In this document: one piece after another, positions 43,238 through 50,639 of the stretch
Layout: the number at the start of each line of letters is the position of its first letter
How positions within the stretch are numbered: position 1 is the first letter of the stretch
DNA from: Cucumibacter marinus DSM 18995
GTDB lineage: Bacteria > Pseudomonadota > Alphaproteobacteria > Rhizobiales > Devosiaceae
Assembly: GCF_000429865.1 (NCBI RefSeq)
Contig: NZ_AUCR01000001.1
Location: 124,001 to 188,000 of the forward strand
DNA: 64,000 nucleotides
Reading direction: 5' to 3'
Notes under the pieces: model-generated
What the model was told of the DNA's origin: nothing
Database searches by the model: none
Seen by the model: only the letters and a program-made list of their open reading frames with translations
Position numbers and translations under genes: made by a program

Positions 43238-43248
43238 TATATATTATG
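43233..43248. promoter_or_regulatory. Perfect 16-bp AT-rich palindrome, operator candidate
   Basis: CATAATATATATTATG reads identically on both strands and includes the stop codon of the preceding gene. It is followed 15 bp later by a perfect AGGAGG (43264-43269). An AT-only palindrome this long is unusual in such GC-rich sequence and suits binding by a dimeric regulator near a promoter for downstream genes. Confidence 0.5.
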
Positions 43249-43446
43249 CGAATCCGTTATGTGAGGAGGTTGACGTGTTGGGCCGGCCTTTGAGACGGAT
43301 GCCAATCCCCTGCCGGACGCTCGCCGGTGCCAGCAAAGCCTGCAGACCGCGACATCCACATTCCACTCGACATCAACGATGCGTCGCGTCTCGATATGGT
43401 GACCGGCATCCGCCGGATTCGTTTCACCGCAACCGGAGCGCAGCGC

Positions 43447-43668
43447 ATGCCCTATGTGAACATTAAAATCACTCGTGAAGGCGGACCTACCGGCACCGGA
43501 CCGAGTGCCGAGCAGAAAGCAAGGTTGATCGAGGGCGTCACGGCTTTGCTCCAGGACGTGCTGGGCAAAGACCCGAAAACGACCGTTGTCGTGATCGATG
43601 AGGTTGAAATGGACAATTGGGGCATCGGCGGGCTGCCCGTCGATGATTTCCGGAAGCAGTCGAGCTAG
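43447..43668 (+). CDS. 4-oxalocrotonate tautomerase-like protein
   Basis: A 73-aa tautomerase-superfamily protein. After removal of the initiator methionine the catalytic Pro1 is exposed (MPYVNIKITREG). The C-terminal half LGKDPKTTVVVIDEVEMDNWGIGG is the usual one, shown here in full motif as VVVIDEVEMDNWGIGG. Such enzymes form hexamers and tautomerise enol/keto acids; many have unassigned substrates. The frame is open upstream to 43327, but only the ATG at 43447 gives Pro at position 2; GGAG sits 8 nt before it. An insertion (GPTGTGPS) makes it slightly longer than the 62-aa archetype. Confidence 0.9.
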   Translation: MPYVNIKITREGGPTGTGPSAEQKARLIEGVTALLQDVLGKDPKTTVVVIDEVEMDNWGIGGLPVDDFRKQSS

Positions 43669-43763
43669 AACTCTGTCAGGACGTGACGGCTGCGTGGCGT
43701 GACTTGCACCGATTTGCAGCATCGCATAGGACCGGAGGATCGCTACTCCACCGGGATTTACCC

Positions 43764-44594
43764 ATGCCGAGCACCATCCAACCGTCCCGCGATCTGTCGC
43801 GGCTCATCGAGATCATGGCGGCACTCAGGGACCCCGAAACCGGCTGTCCATGGGATCTCGAGCAGGATTTCGCGTCGATCCGGCACTACACGATCGAGGA
43901 AGCCTATGAAGTTGCCGACGCCATTGAGCGTGAGGACTACGCACATTTGCGCGAGGAGCTCGGTGATCTGCTGTTGCAGCCCATCTATCATGCGCAGATG
44001 GCCAAGGAAGATGGGCTGTTCGACATTGGCGACGTGATCTACGCGATTACCGAGAAACTGATCCGCCGCCACCCACATGTGTTCGGCGACGTCGAGCGCA
44101 CCGAAGCCTCAGGTGCCAAGGCCAATTGGGAAGCACAGAAGGACAAGGAGCGCGCTGCCAAGTCGGGCGGCAACGCCGCACCGCCTTCGGTGCTCGACGA
44201 TGTGCCCAACGCTCTGCCCGCCCTGACCCGTGCCGAGAAGATCGGCAAGCGCGTGGCCAAGGTCGGTTTCGACTGGAATTCGCCCGAAGGCGCCGCAGCC
44301 AAGGTGCGTGAGGAACTCGATGAAGTCGCCGCCGCAGCCGAAACCGGCGACCGCTCACATGTCGAAGAAGAGATCGGCGACATGCTGTTCTCCGCCGCCC
44401 AGCTCGCCCGCAAACACGGGGTCGACCCGGAGGCTGCGTTGCGCGACGCCAATCTCAAATTCGCGCGCCGTTTCCATCACGTGGAAGCACGCTGCCGGGA
44501 AGACGGTATCGACATCGGAACCGTCGGCATCAGCCAACTCGAAGCCTATTGGGGCGAAGTCCGGGCCGCCGACAAAGACGCGAAATCACGCTGA
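43764..44594 (+). CDS. mazG: Nucleoside triphosphate pyrophosphohydrolase MazG
   Basis: A 276-aa MazG with tandem all-alpha NTP-PPase domains. The first holds GCPWDLEQDFASIRHYTIEE and ADAIEREDYAHLREELGDLL near residues 25-70, each given here within limits. The second has VREELDEVAAA and HVEEEIGDMLFSAAQLARK near 180-215. Its EExxE and ExxD motifs bind Mg2+. It hydrolyses NTPs or dNTPs to monophosphates and pyrophosphate. It is convergent with hflX, with 1 bp between the stop codons. Confidence 0.95.
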   Translation: MPSTIQPSRDLSRLIEIMAALRDPETGCPWDLEQDFASIRHYTIEEAYEVADAIEREDYAHLREELGDLLLQPIYHAQMAKEDGLFDIGDVIYAITEKLIRRHPHVFGDVERTEASGAKANWEAQKDKERAAKSGGNAAPPSVLDDVPNALPALTRAEKIGKRVAKVGFDWNSPEGAAAKVREELDEVAAAAETGDRSHVEEEIGDMLFSAAQLARKHGVDPEAALRDANLKFARRFHHVEARCREDGIDIGTVGISQLEAYWGEVRAADKDAKSR

Positions 44595-44595
44595 A

Positions 44596-45969
44596 TCAAG
44601 CGGATGTCTTACTCAAGGAAATGTCGTTAAATTTCGACAGAAATTGAGCAATTTCCGATTGTGGGACCTTGACGTGCAAATCGCTTCCGCCATCGTCCCG
44701 GTTTTGGCGTTCAATCACTTCCGCATGGTCGTAGAGCCAACTCAGGCGGCGTCCGTCGCTGACCGGAAGCGTCATCCAGTAATCCCGGCTGGCCCCGTCG
44801 AGAGTTTCTTCGATGGCGGAAAACAGGGTATCCATGCCCTCCCCGGTCAAGGCTGACACATCGACAATGCGGGTGTCACCGGACGCAGCGTTGCGCAGAG
44901 CCTGAACCCGCTCGGGATCCATCAGATCAATCTTGTTCCAGACCTCGATCATCGGCGTTGTCGCGGGGTCGACCCCCAGATCACCAAGGATCTGCATCAC
45001 GTCTTCCGCCTCGGCGACCGTACTGGGGCTCGCCAGGTCTCGCACATGCAAGACGATATCGGCCTCAGTGACTTCCTCGAGCGTCCCGCGGAAGGCAGCG
45101 ACAAGGCTCGTGGGCAAGTCCGACACGAACCCGACGGTGTCGGTGAACAGGACCTCCCTGCCCTTTGGCAGGTTCGCCCTGCGTGCCGTCGTATCGAGAG
45201 TGGCAAAGAGCTGGTCCTGCGCCACGACGCCGGCCGATGTCAGCCGGTTGAACAAGGTCGATTTGCCGGCATTGGTGTAACCGACAAGCGCGATGACGGG
45301 CATGCGCGCGGCCTTGCGAGCCTTGCGCTGCTCGCGCCGTTGGCTGGCGATCTTGTCGATGCGCTTTTCGAGCACCAGGATACGTTCCTGGAGCAAGCGC
45401 CGGTCGGCTTCGATCTGGGTTTCACCCGGGCCGCCGATGAAGGACTGCGCGCCCCTTTGGCGCTCAAGGTGGGTCCATGAGCGGACAAGCCGCCCTTTCT
45501 GATAGCTCAGATGGGCCAGTTCGACCTGGAGCACACCTTCCCGCGTGGCTGCGCGTTCACCAAAGATTTCAAGGATAAGCGCGGTTCTGTCGAGCACCTT
45601 GGCGCCTGTCTGGCGTTCGAGATTGCGTTGCTGGACCGGGCTCAATTGCGCATCGATCAGCAACAGCTCGATCTTGTCGTTTTCAACAAGGTCGTGCAGC
45701 CGCTCGACTTGCCCGCCCCCGATATAGGTCGCGGGCTTGACCATCTTGACCGGCACGATTTCGGAAAAGGCGATTTCGAGACGGATGGCGCGCGCCAGCC
45801 CCTCGAATTCAGCAAGACGCGCCTCGGCGCTGCGCGCCGCGGCCTTGTCTCCGGTGTCGGGGCAGATGAGGCCGGCACGGGTTGGTGCAACGCGCCGGTC
45901 AACAAAGGTTTTCGGGCCGCGCTTGAGGGAAAAGCCCTCGTCTTGCGGCTGGTTATGAGACGGAGTCAG
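44596..45969 (-). CDS. hflX: GTPase HflX (probable CTG start)
   Basis: A 457-aa HflX, a ribosome-associated GTPase that splits stalled ribosomes. The G domain holds G1 [20 protein letters not shown] and NKIDLMD. The N-terminal HflX domain includes [20 protein letters not shown] and [16 protein letters not shown]. The first ATG or GTG in frame (GTG 45756) would remove about 70 N-terminal residues with family character ([17 protein letters not shown]). The frame stays open to CTG at 45969, which overlaps the hfq stop as CTGA and has AAGGA 9 nt before it. I therefore take CTG as the start, giving a normal family length. Confidence 0.88.
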   Translation of the reverse strand: MTPSHNQPQDEGFSLKRGPKTFVDRRVAPTRAGLICPDTGDKAAARSAEARLAEFEGLARAIRLEIAFSEIVPVKMVKPATYIGGGQVERLHDLVENDKIELLLIDAQLSPVQQRNLERQTGAKVLDRTALILEIFGERAATREGVLQVELAHLSYQKGRLVRSWTHLERQRGAQSFIGGPGETQIEADRRLLQERILVLEKRIDKIASQRREQRKARKAARMPVIALVGYTNAGKSTLFNRLTSAGVVAQDQLFATLDTTARRANLPKGREVLFTDTVGFVSDLPTSLVAAFRGTLEEVTEADIVLHVRDLASPSTVAEAEDVMQILGDLGVDPATTPMIEVWNKIDLMDPERVQALRNAASGDTRIVDVSALTGEGMDTLFSAIEETLDGASRDYWMTLPVSDGRRLSWLYDHAEVIERQNRDDGGSDLHVKVPQSEIAQFLSKFNDISLSKTSA

Positions 45970-46223
45970 TCGTTTTGGTCCTTGTCGCCACCATCGGGGT
46001 CAAAAAGCTGGATCGGCGCGCCTGGCATTATCGTCGAAATGGCGTGCTTGTAGACAAGCTGCGATTGCGCGTCCCGACGCAACAACAGGCAGAAATTGTC
46101 GAACCAGGTAATGACACCCTGAAGTTTTACACCGTTGACCAGAAAAACGGTCACCGGAACTTTGTTCTTTCGGACGTGATTAAGAAACGCGTCCTGTAAA
46201 TTCTGATTCTTTTCACTGGGCAT
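45966..46223 (-). CDS. hfq: RNA chaperone Hfq
   Basis: An 85-aa Hfq. The Sm1 motif region [20 protein letters not shown] is followed by [20 protein letters not shown] and the Sm2 region [13 protein letters not shown]. The short acidic C-terminus (GGDKDQND) is typical of alphaproteobacteria. It forms a hexamer that binds small RNAs and mRNAs. AGAGG lies 7 nt before the ATG. A 164-bp gap upstream separates it from trkH, so it probably has its own promoter. Confidence 0.98.
   Translation of the reverse strand: MPSEKNQNLQDAFLNHVRKNKVPVTVFLVNGVKLQGVITWFDNFCLLLRRDAQSQLVYKHAISTIMPGAPIQLFDPDGGDKDQND
45967..45983 (-). promoter_or_regulatory. Ribosome-binding site and CTG start codon of hflX inside the hfq 3' end
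   Basis: On the minus strand AAGGA, then nine bases (CCAAAACGA), then CTG (45969-45967). The CTG overlaps the hfq TGA stop (45968-45966). The arrangement is that of a normal ATGA-type coupling, with CTG in place of ATG. Confidence 0.6.
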
Positions 46224-46387
46224 TGGGCGGCCTCTTTTCGGTGCGAGCCGTTCGATTCGGCTCTGTTTTTATGACGTCCCCTCAGCGCCTCGTACCGCAG
46301 CCGGGTTGCGCCATGACGCATATCAGTGCCACTTAACAACGGTTGTATGACACAGTTTACCTGTACTTTGTAGTATCTTGGCGACGA

Positions 46388-47830
46388 CTACCACTCGGCG
46401 CGCGCCGCAACCGCCAGGATCACCAGCATCTCGATGCGCCCTGCAAGCGCAACCAGTGCAATGGCCACTTCAGTCGCCGGATCCGGTACCGGTCCTGCGA
46501 ATTCAGCGAGGCCAATGCCAACAACCCCTGCTATCGAACTTAGGGAGCCAATGGCCAGAGACAAGGACCCTTCGAGCGAATAGCCGATAATCGCAAAGGC
46601 GAGAGTCGCCAAGGCAACGGTCAGCAGGAAGACAAAAAAGAAGCTCCAGATCGACCGGATATTGACGAAATCCTCGGCATTGCCGCCGGACCTTCCAGGG
46701 AGCACGGCATGTGGAAAAACGAGCTGTCGCGTCTCGTGCAGGGTGTGGGTCAACATGGCACCGACCCGAAACATGCGCAGACCGCCGCCCGGAGAATAGC
46801 TGCCCGCCCCCACCGTTGCGAGGATCAGCACCAGCAATAGCGGCATGGAGAAGCCCAGGCCCGGTGTGTGCACGATGCCGGAAGTGCTCAGGATCGATGC
46901 CGCGTCGAACAGGCGGCGCACGAACACATCGATCACTGAACCGGTGACGGGATTGATGCCAAGCAGGGTGATCAGTGTCGTGAGAACGGCAACCCCCACG
47001 ACAACTCCGATGAAGGCATAGCTTTCCCTATGCTGGCCGAGCAGCTCAACCCGCCGGCTGAGCAGCATATTGTGCCAAAGGATCGATGTGCCACCGATGA
47101 TCATGAACAGCACCATGACGAGTTCGGCGGCCTTGTTGTTGAACACCGATCCACCCGTTGCCAAAGGCAGATAGCCATTGGTGGAGAGTGCTGAAAACCC
47201 GGCAATCACCGCACCAAGCGGTGGCACGCCGGCAACCATCAGCGCCACGGCACAGGCCAGGGTGAAGGCCGCATAGGGTACGAAGATCTCGCCGGCCGTT
47301 CGCACCAGGCGCGGATCACGGCCGCTCTTGGAGTGCAGGACGAGCCGCAGATTGCGGTTGGGCAGGCCGCCGACGCGATAGGGCGCGAGCACATAAATGA
47401 TGATGATCAGGGCCAGAAAGCCGCCATACCAGGCGGTGATCGCTCGGAACACCATCATGGCCGGCGCGGGCGTGGCGCCATCGGCCGCCCCGAAACTGAC
47501 TCCGAGCGTGACGAGCGCCGAAACCGCCTCAAAAAAGGCCGAGGTGAAGTCGTGCCGTTCAACGATGAGGATCGGGAGCATTGCGGCAATGGTCATCACC
47601 GCCCAGGTCACCGAAACCAGCGAGAATGTCTGTGCGCGAGAGAGCGGGCGCATGCGGGTCTGCAGCGCCCAGAAGACATTCACGGCCACGAAGATGTAGG
47701 CGAGCGCGCTCAACCCCAGCCCTTCGGCGCTTCGCCAGTCGCCGGCAGCGAGCGCTGCAACCAGCGGCAGCAGCAGCGCGACGGCGTAGCCGGCGAGCGC
47801 TGCAGAGGCGAGGACGAAGGTGGTGGGCAT
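46388..47830 (-). CDS. trkH: Potassium uptake protein TrkH
   Basis: A 480-aa integral membrane protein with about ten hydrophobic segments and pore-loop-like segments of the Trk/Ktr family (VSALVTLGVSFGAADG, ALSTNGYLPLA, ILSTSGIVHTPGLGF, VGAGSYSPGGGLRMFRV). Filter glycines are in TLG, STNG, STSG and GSYSPGG. It takes up K+ under TrkA control. It lies 10 bp after trkA. Compared with E. coli TrkH the filter motifs are somewhat divergent, so ion selectivity is inferred. Confidence 0.9.
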   Translation of the reverse strand: MPTTFVLASAALAGYAVALLLPLVAALAAGDWRSAEGLGLSALAYIFVAVNVFWALQTRMRPLSRAQTFSLVSVTWAVMTIAAMLPILIVERHDFTSAFFEAVSALVTLGVSFGAADGATPAPAMMVFRAITAWYGGFLALIIIIYVLAPYRVGGLPNRNLRLVLHSKSGRDPRLVRTAGEIFVPYAAFTLACAVALMVAGVPPLGAVIAGFSALSTNGYLPLATGGSVFNNKAAELVMVLFMIIGGTSILWHNMLLSRRVELLGQHRESYAFIGVVVGVAVLTTLITLLGINPVTGSVIDVFVRRLFDAASILSTSGIVHTPGLGFSMPLLLVLILATVGAGSYSPGGGLRMFRVGAMLTHTLHETRQLVFPHAVLPGRSGGNAEDFVNIRSIWSFFFVFLLTVALATLAFAIIGYSLEGSLSLAIGSLSSIAGVVGIGLAEFAGPVPDPATEVAIALVALAGRIEMLVILAVAARAEW

Positions 47831-47840
47831 CGCCAGGACC

Positions 47841-49217
47841 TCAGAAGAAGTCGATGCTGACGCGGAACATCTGCTCGACCTGTCGGACGGCAGAGGCGAC
47901 TGCGAAGACGATCACGAAGTCACCTGCCTCGACACGGACATCGCCGGAAGGCAGCAGCACCTCCCTGCCCCGGATAATGGCACCGACGCGCACGCCGGCG
48001 CCGAATTCGAAATCTCTCAACGGGCGGCCGACCAGCGGCGAGGTTTCGAGCGCTTCGGCCTCGATGATCTCGGCCGCGCCGTTATGCAGTGTGTAGACGC
48101 CGCGGATGCGGCCCCGCCGAACATGGCGCAGGATCTTGGAGACCGTGACCGCACGGGGGTTGATGAACGCATCGACACCCAGCCGGCGGGCAAAGCGCGG
48201 ATACTGGGTCTGGTTGACGAGCGCGATGGTCGAAGGGCAGCCCAGTTCGCTCGCGAGCACCGAGGACAGGATATTGGTCTCATCGTCATTGGTCAGGCCG
48301 AGGAACATGTGCGCGTCGCGGACGTCGACCTCGCGCATGATGTCTTCGGCCAGCGCATCGCCATAGACGACGATTGAATTGGACATGGTTTCGGCGGCGG
48401 CCTGGGCATGTTCGCGGCTGGCCTCGATGAGGCGGATCGAGACGCCCTGCCCCGATGCCTCGAGCTTCGAGGCGACATAGCGCCCGATATTGCCAGCACC
48501 GCCAATAACGATGCGCGAGGGAGACGGCTCGTCGCGGCCGAACAGGGCCAGGGTGCGGTGCACCTGGTCGCGCGAGACCGCCACATAGGCCTCGTCACCC
48601 GGCAGGATCTGGTCGCGCGAATGCAGCGCCAGTAGCTTGCCGTCACGGCGCACGCCCATCACCGTGGCGTTGAGGTTGGGAAACAGGTCTGTGAGCTGGT
48701 TGAGCGGCGTATCGATGACCGCGCAATCTTCCTTCACGTCGATGGCCAGCACGACAACCCGCTCGTCCTCGAAGGTGATGATGTCCGAGGCGCCGGGATA
48801 GGCGATGCGCTGCAGGATGATGTCACCGACCTCGACCTCGGGCGAAATGATCACGTCGATCGGCAGATGGTCGCGGGCGAACAGATTGCTCCATTCGGAT
48901 TGCAGATAGCTCTGGGCACGGATACGGGCGATCCGGGTCGGAATGTTGAAGATCGAATGACCGACCTGGCAGGCGGTCATGTTGACCTCGTCGACCTGGG
49001 TCACGGCGATCAGCATGTCGGCGTCGCGCGCACCGGCCTGGGCCAGAATGTCAGGGTGCGAGCCATGCCCGTGAATGCCGCGCGCATCCAGTGTGTCGCG
49101 GATGCGTTGGACGAGTTCGGGATTGTTGTCGATGACGGTGACTTCATTGCCCTCGATCGACAGCCGCTCGGCAATGCCGTACCCGACCTGTCCCGCCCCT
49201 GAAATGATCACGCGCAT
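47841..49217 (-). CDS. trkA: Trk system potassium transporter TrkA
   Basis: A 458-aa cytoplasmic regulator with two RCK/TrkA-N units. Each has a Rossmann nucleotide loop: GAGQVGYGIAERL at residues 7-19 and GGAGNIGRYVASKLE near 234-248. Two TrkA-C domains follow (near 140-220 and 375-455). It gates TrkH by binding NAD(H)/ATP. It sits between ntrX and trkH; a trkA behind ntrYX is common in Hyphomicrobiales. Confidence 0.95.
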   Translation of the reverse strand: MRVIISGAGQVGYGIAERLSIEGNEVTVIDNNPELVQRIRDTLDARGIHGHGSHPDILAQAGARDADMLIAVTQVDEVNMTACQVGHSIFNIPTRIARIRAQSYLQSEWSNLFARDHLPIDVIISPEVEVGDIILQRIAYPGASDIITFEDERVVVLAIDVKEDCAVIDTPLNQLTDLFPNLNATVMGVRRDGKLLALHSRDQILPGDEAYVAVSRDQVHRTLALFGRDEPSPSRIVIGGAGNIGRYVASKLEASGQGVSIRLIEASREHAQAAAETMSNSIVVYGDALAEDIMREVDVRDAHMFLGLTNDDETNILSSVLASELGCPSTIALVNQTQYPRFARRLGVDAFINPRAVTVSKILRHVRRGRIRGVYTLHNGAAEIIEAEALETSPLVGRPLRDFEFGAGVRVGAIIRGREVLLPSGDVRVEAGDFVIVFAVASAVRQVEQMFRVSIDFF

Positions 49218-49259
49218 GATTGTTGAACCTTTTGGCCTTGTTGCCAGTTGGGGATGGGA

Positions 49260-50639
49260 TCAAAGACCGAGCGAGCGCAGCTTGCGGTGCAGCGCCGAGC
49301 GTTCCATGCCCACGAACTCCGCGGTCTTGGAGATATTGCCGCCGAACCGCTCGATCTGGGCGACGAGATATTGCCGCTCGAAGATCTCGCGGGCTTCCCG
49401 CAAGGGCAGGCTCATCAGATGCGTGCTCGCCTCGGCGTCGTCCATGGTTGGCAGCACTTCGCCAATATCGGGCGGCAGCATGGCGGCGGTGATCACCCCA
49501 TCCGCGGGCAGATTGTCCCGCAACAGGATCAGCAGCCGCTCGACCACGTTCTTGAGCTGACGCGCATTGCCGGGCCAGTCCTGCGCCTGCAGCACGGCCA
49601 GGGCATCCTCGGAGATCGAGACCCCGGTCAAATTGTTCATCTTCGAGAGACGCTCGACAAACGTCGCGACCAGTTCCGGGATATCCTCGCGCCGCTCCCT
49701 GAGGGGTGGCAGGTGCACGGGAACCACGGCCAGGCGGTGGAACAGATCGGCGCGGAACTGCCCGGTCTCGATCAGGCGAGAGAGATTGGCCGAGGTCGAG
49801 GAGACCAGCCGCACATCGACGTCGACAGTGCCATGGCCGTTGACCCGTTGAAATCGGTTTTCAACCAGGGCCCGCAACAGCGACGCCTGGGCGTCGTCCG
49901 GCAGAACGGAGACCTCGCCAAGATAGATGGTGCCCCCATGGGCGCGTTCGAGCGCACCGGCGGTCACCTGCCCACCATTGTCCGTCTGGCGCTCCTCGCC
50001 AAACAGCGCGGTGGCGATGTCCTGCGGCGGATAAAGGGTCAGATTGACTTCGACAAAGGGACCGCTGGCGCGATGGGACATGTCGTGCAGGACGCGTGCG
50101 CAAAGGCTCTTGCCGGTGCCGGTCGCGCCCGAGATCATGACCCGTGAATTGCTCTGTGCAGTTTTTTCGAGCGCCGAGCGGATCTGGCCCATGGCATGGG
50201 AATTCCCGATCAGATTGGCCGGTCCCTCCCCGGTCTTTTCCTTGAGTTCGGCGACTTCGGACCGCAAGCGCTGGGTTTCGACCGCTCGTTGGGCGACCAG
50301 CAGCAACCGATCGATCTTGAACGGCTTCTCGATATAGTCGTAGGCGCCGCGCTTGATGGCGGAAACCGCGGTTTCGACGTTGCCGTGCCCTGAAATCATG
50401 ACGACGGGAATGTCAGGATAGCTGGTCTGGATCGCATCGAGCAGCTGCAAGCCATCGAGGGAGCTGCCCTGCATCCAGATATCGAGAAAGACCAGGTTGG
50501 GCCGACGCGCGGCGATGGCCGCGAGCGCGCTGTCGGAGTCGTGGGCCGAGCGCGTGGCATAGCCTTCGTCTTCGAGGATGCCGCCGATCAATTCGCGGAT
50601 GTCTTCCTCATCGTCGACAATCAATACGTCCAACGCCAT
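49260..50639 (-). CDS. ntrX: Nitrogen regulation response regulator NtrX
   Basis: A 459-aa response regulator. The receiver domain (1-120) has phosphoacceptor D53 (LVFLDIWMQG). The AAA+ domain has Walker A GATGTGKS near residue 166 and RLVSSTSANLSRLIETGQF. The C-terminal Fis-type HTH is MERSALHRKLRSLGL. The GAFTGA loop needed for sigma-54 activation is absent: the region reads EERQTDNGGQVTAGALERAHGG split around QTDNGGQVTAG. That absence is known for alphaproteobacterial NtrX. It works with NtrY, whose gene directly abuts it, in nitrogen and redox signalling. Confidence 0.95.
   Translation of the reverse strand: MALDVLIVDDEEDIRELIGGILEDEGYATRSAHDSDSALAAIAARRPNLVFLDIWMQGSSLDGLQLLDAIQTSYPDIPVVMISGHGNVETAVSAIKRGAYDYIEKPFKIDRLLLVAQRAVETQRLRSEVAELKEKTGEGPANLIGNSHAMGQIRSALEKTAQSNSRVMISGATGTGKSLCARVLHDMSHRASGPFVEVNLTLYPPQDIATALFGEERQTDNGGQVTAGALERAHGGTIYLGEVSVLPDDAQASLLRALVENRFQRVNGHGTVDVDVRLVSSTSANLSRLIETGQFRADLFHRLAVVPVHLPPLRERREDIPELVATFVERLSKMNNLTGVSISEDALAVLQAQDWPGNARQLKNVVERLLILLRDNLPADGVITAAMLPPDIGEVLPTMDDAEASTHLMSLPLREAREIFERQYLVAQIERFGGNISKTAEFVGMERSALHRKLRSLGL

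Noticed and set aside
43275-43466. 63-codon frame starting at GTG with a perfect AGGAGG ribosome-binding site
   Set aside because: The product is arginine-rich with no family character and overlaps the tautomerase start in another frame. The site is reported as part of the palindrome finding but not as a gene.
49900-49990. Degenerate sigma-54 activator in NtrX read as a broken gene
   Set aside because: Loss of GAFTGA is normal in NtrX; the frame, Walker motifs and HTH are intact.
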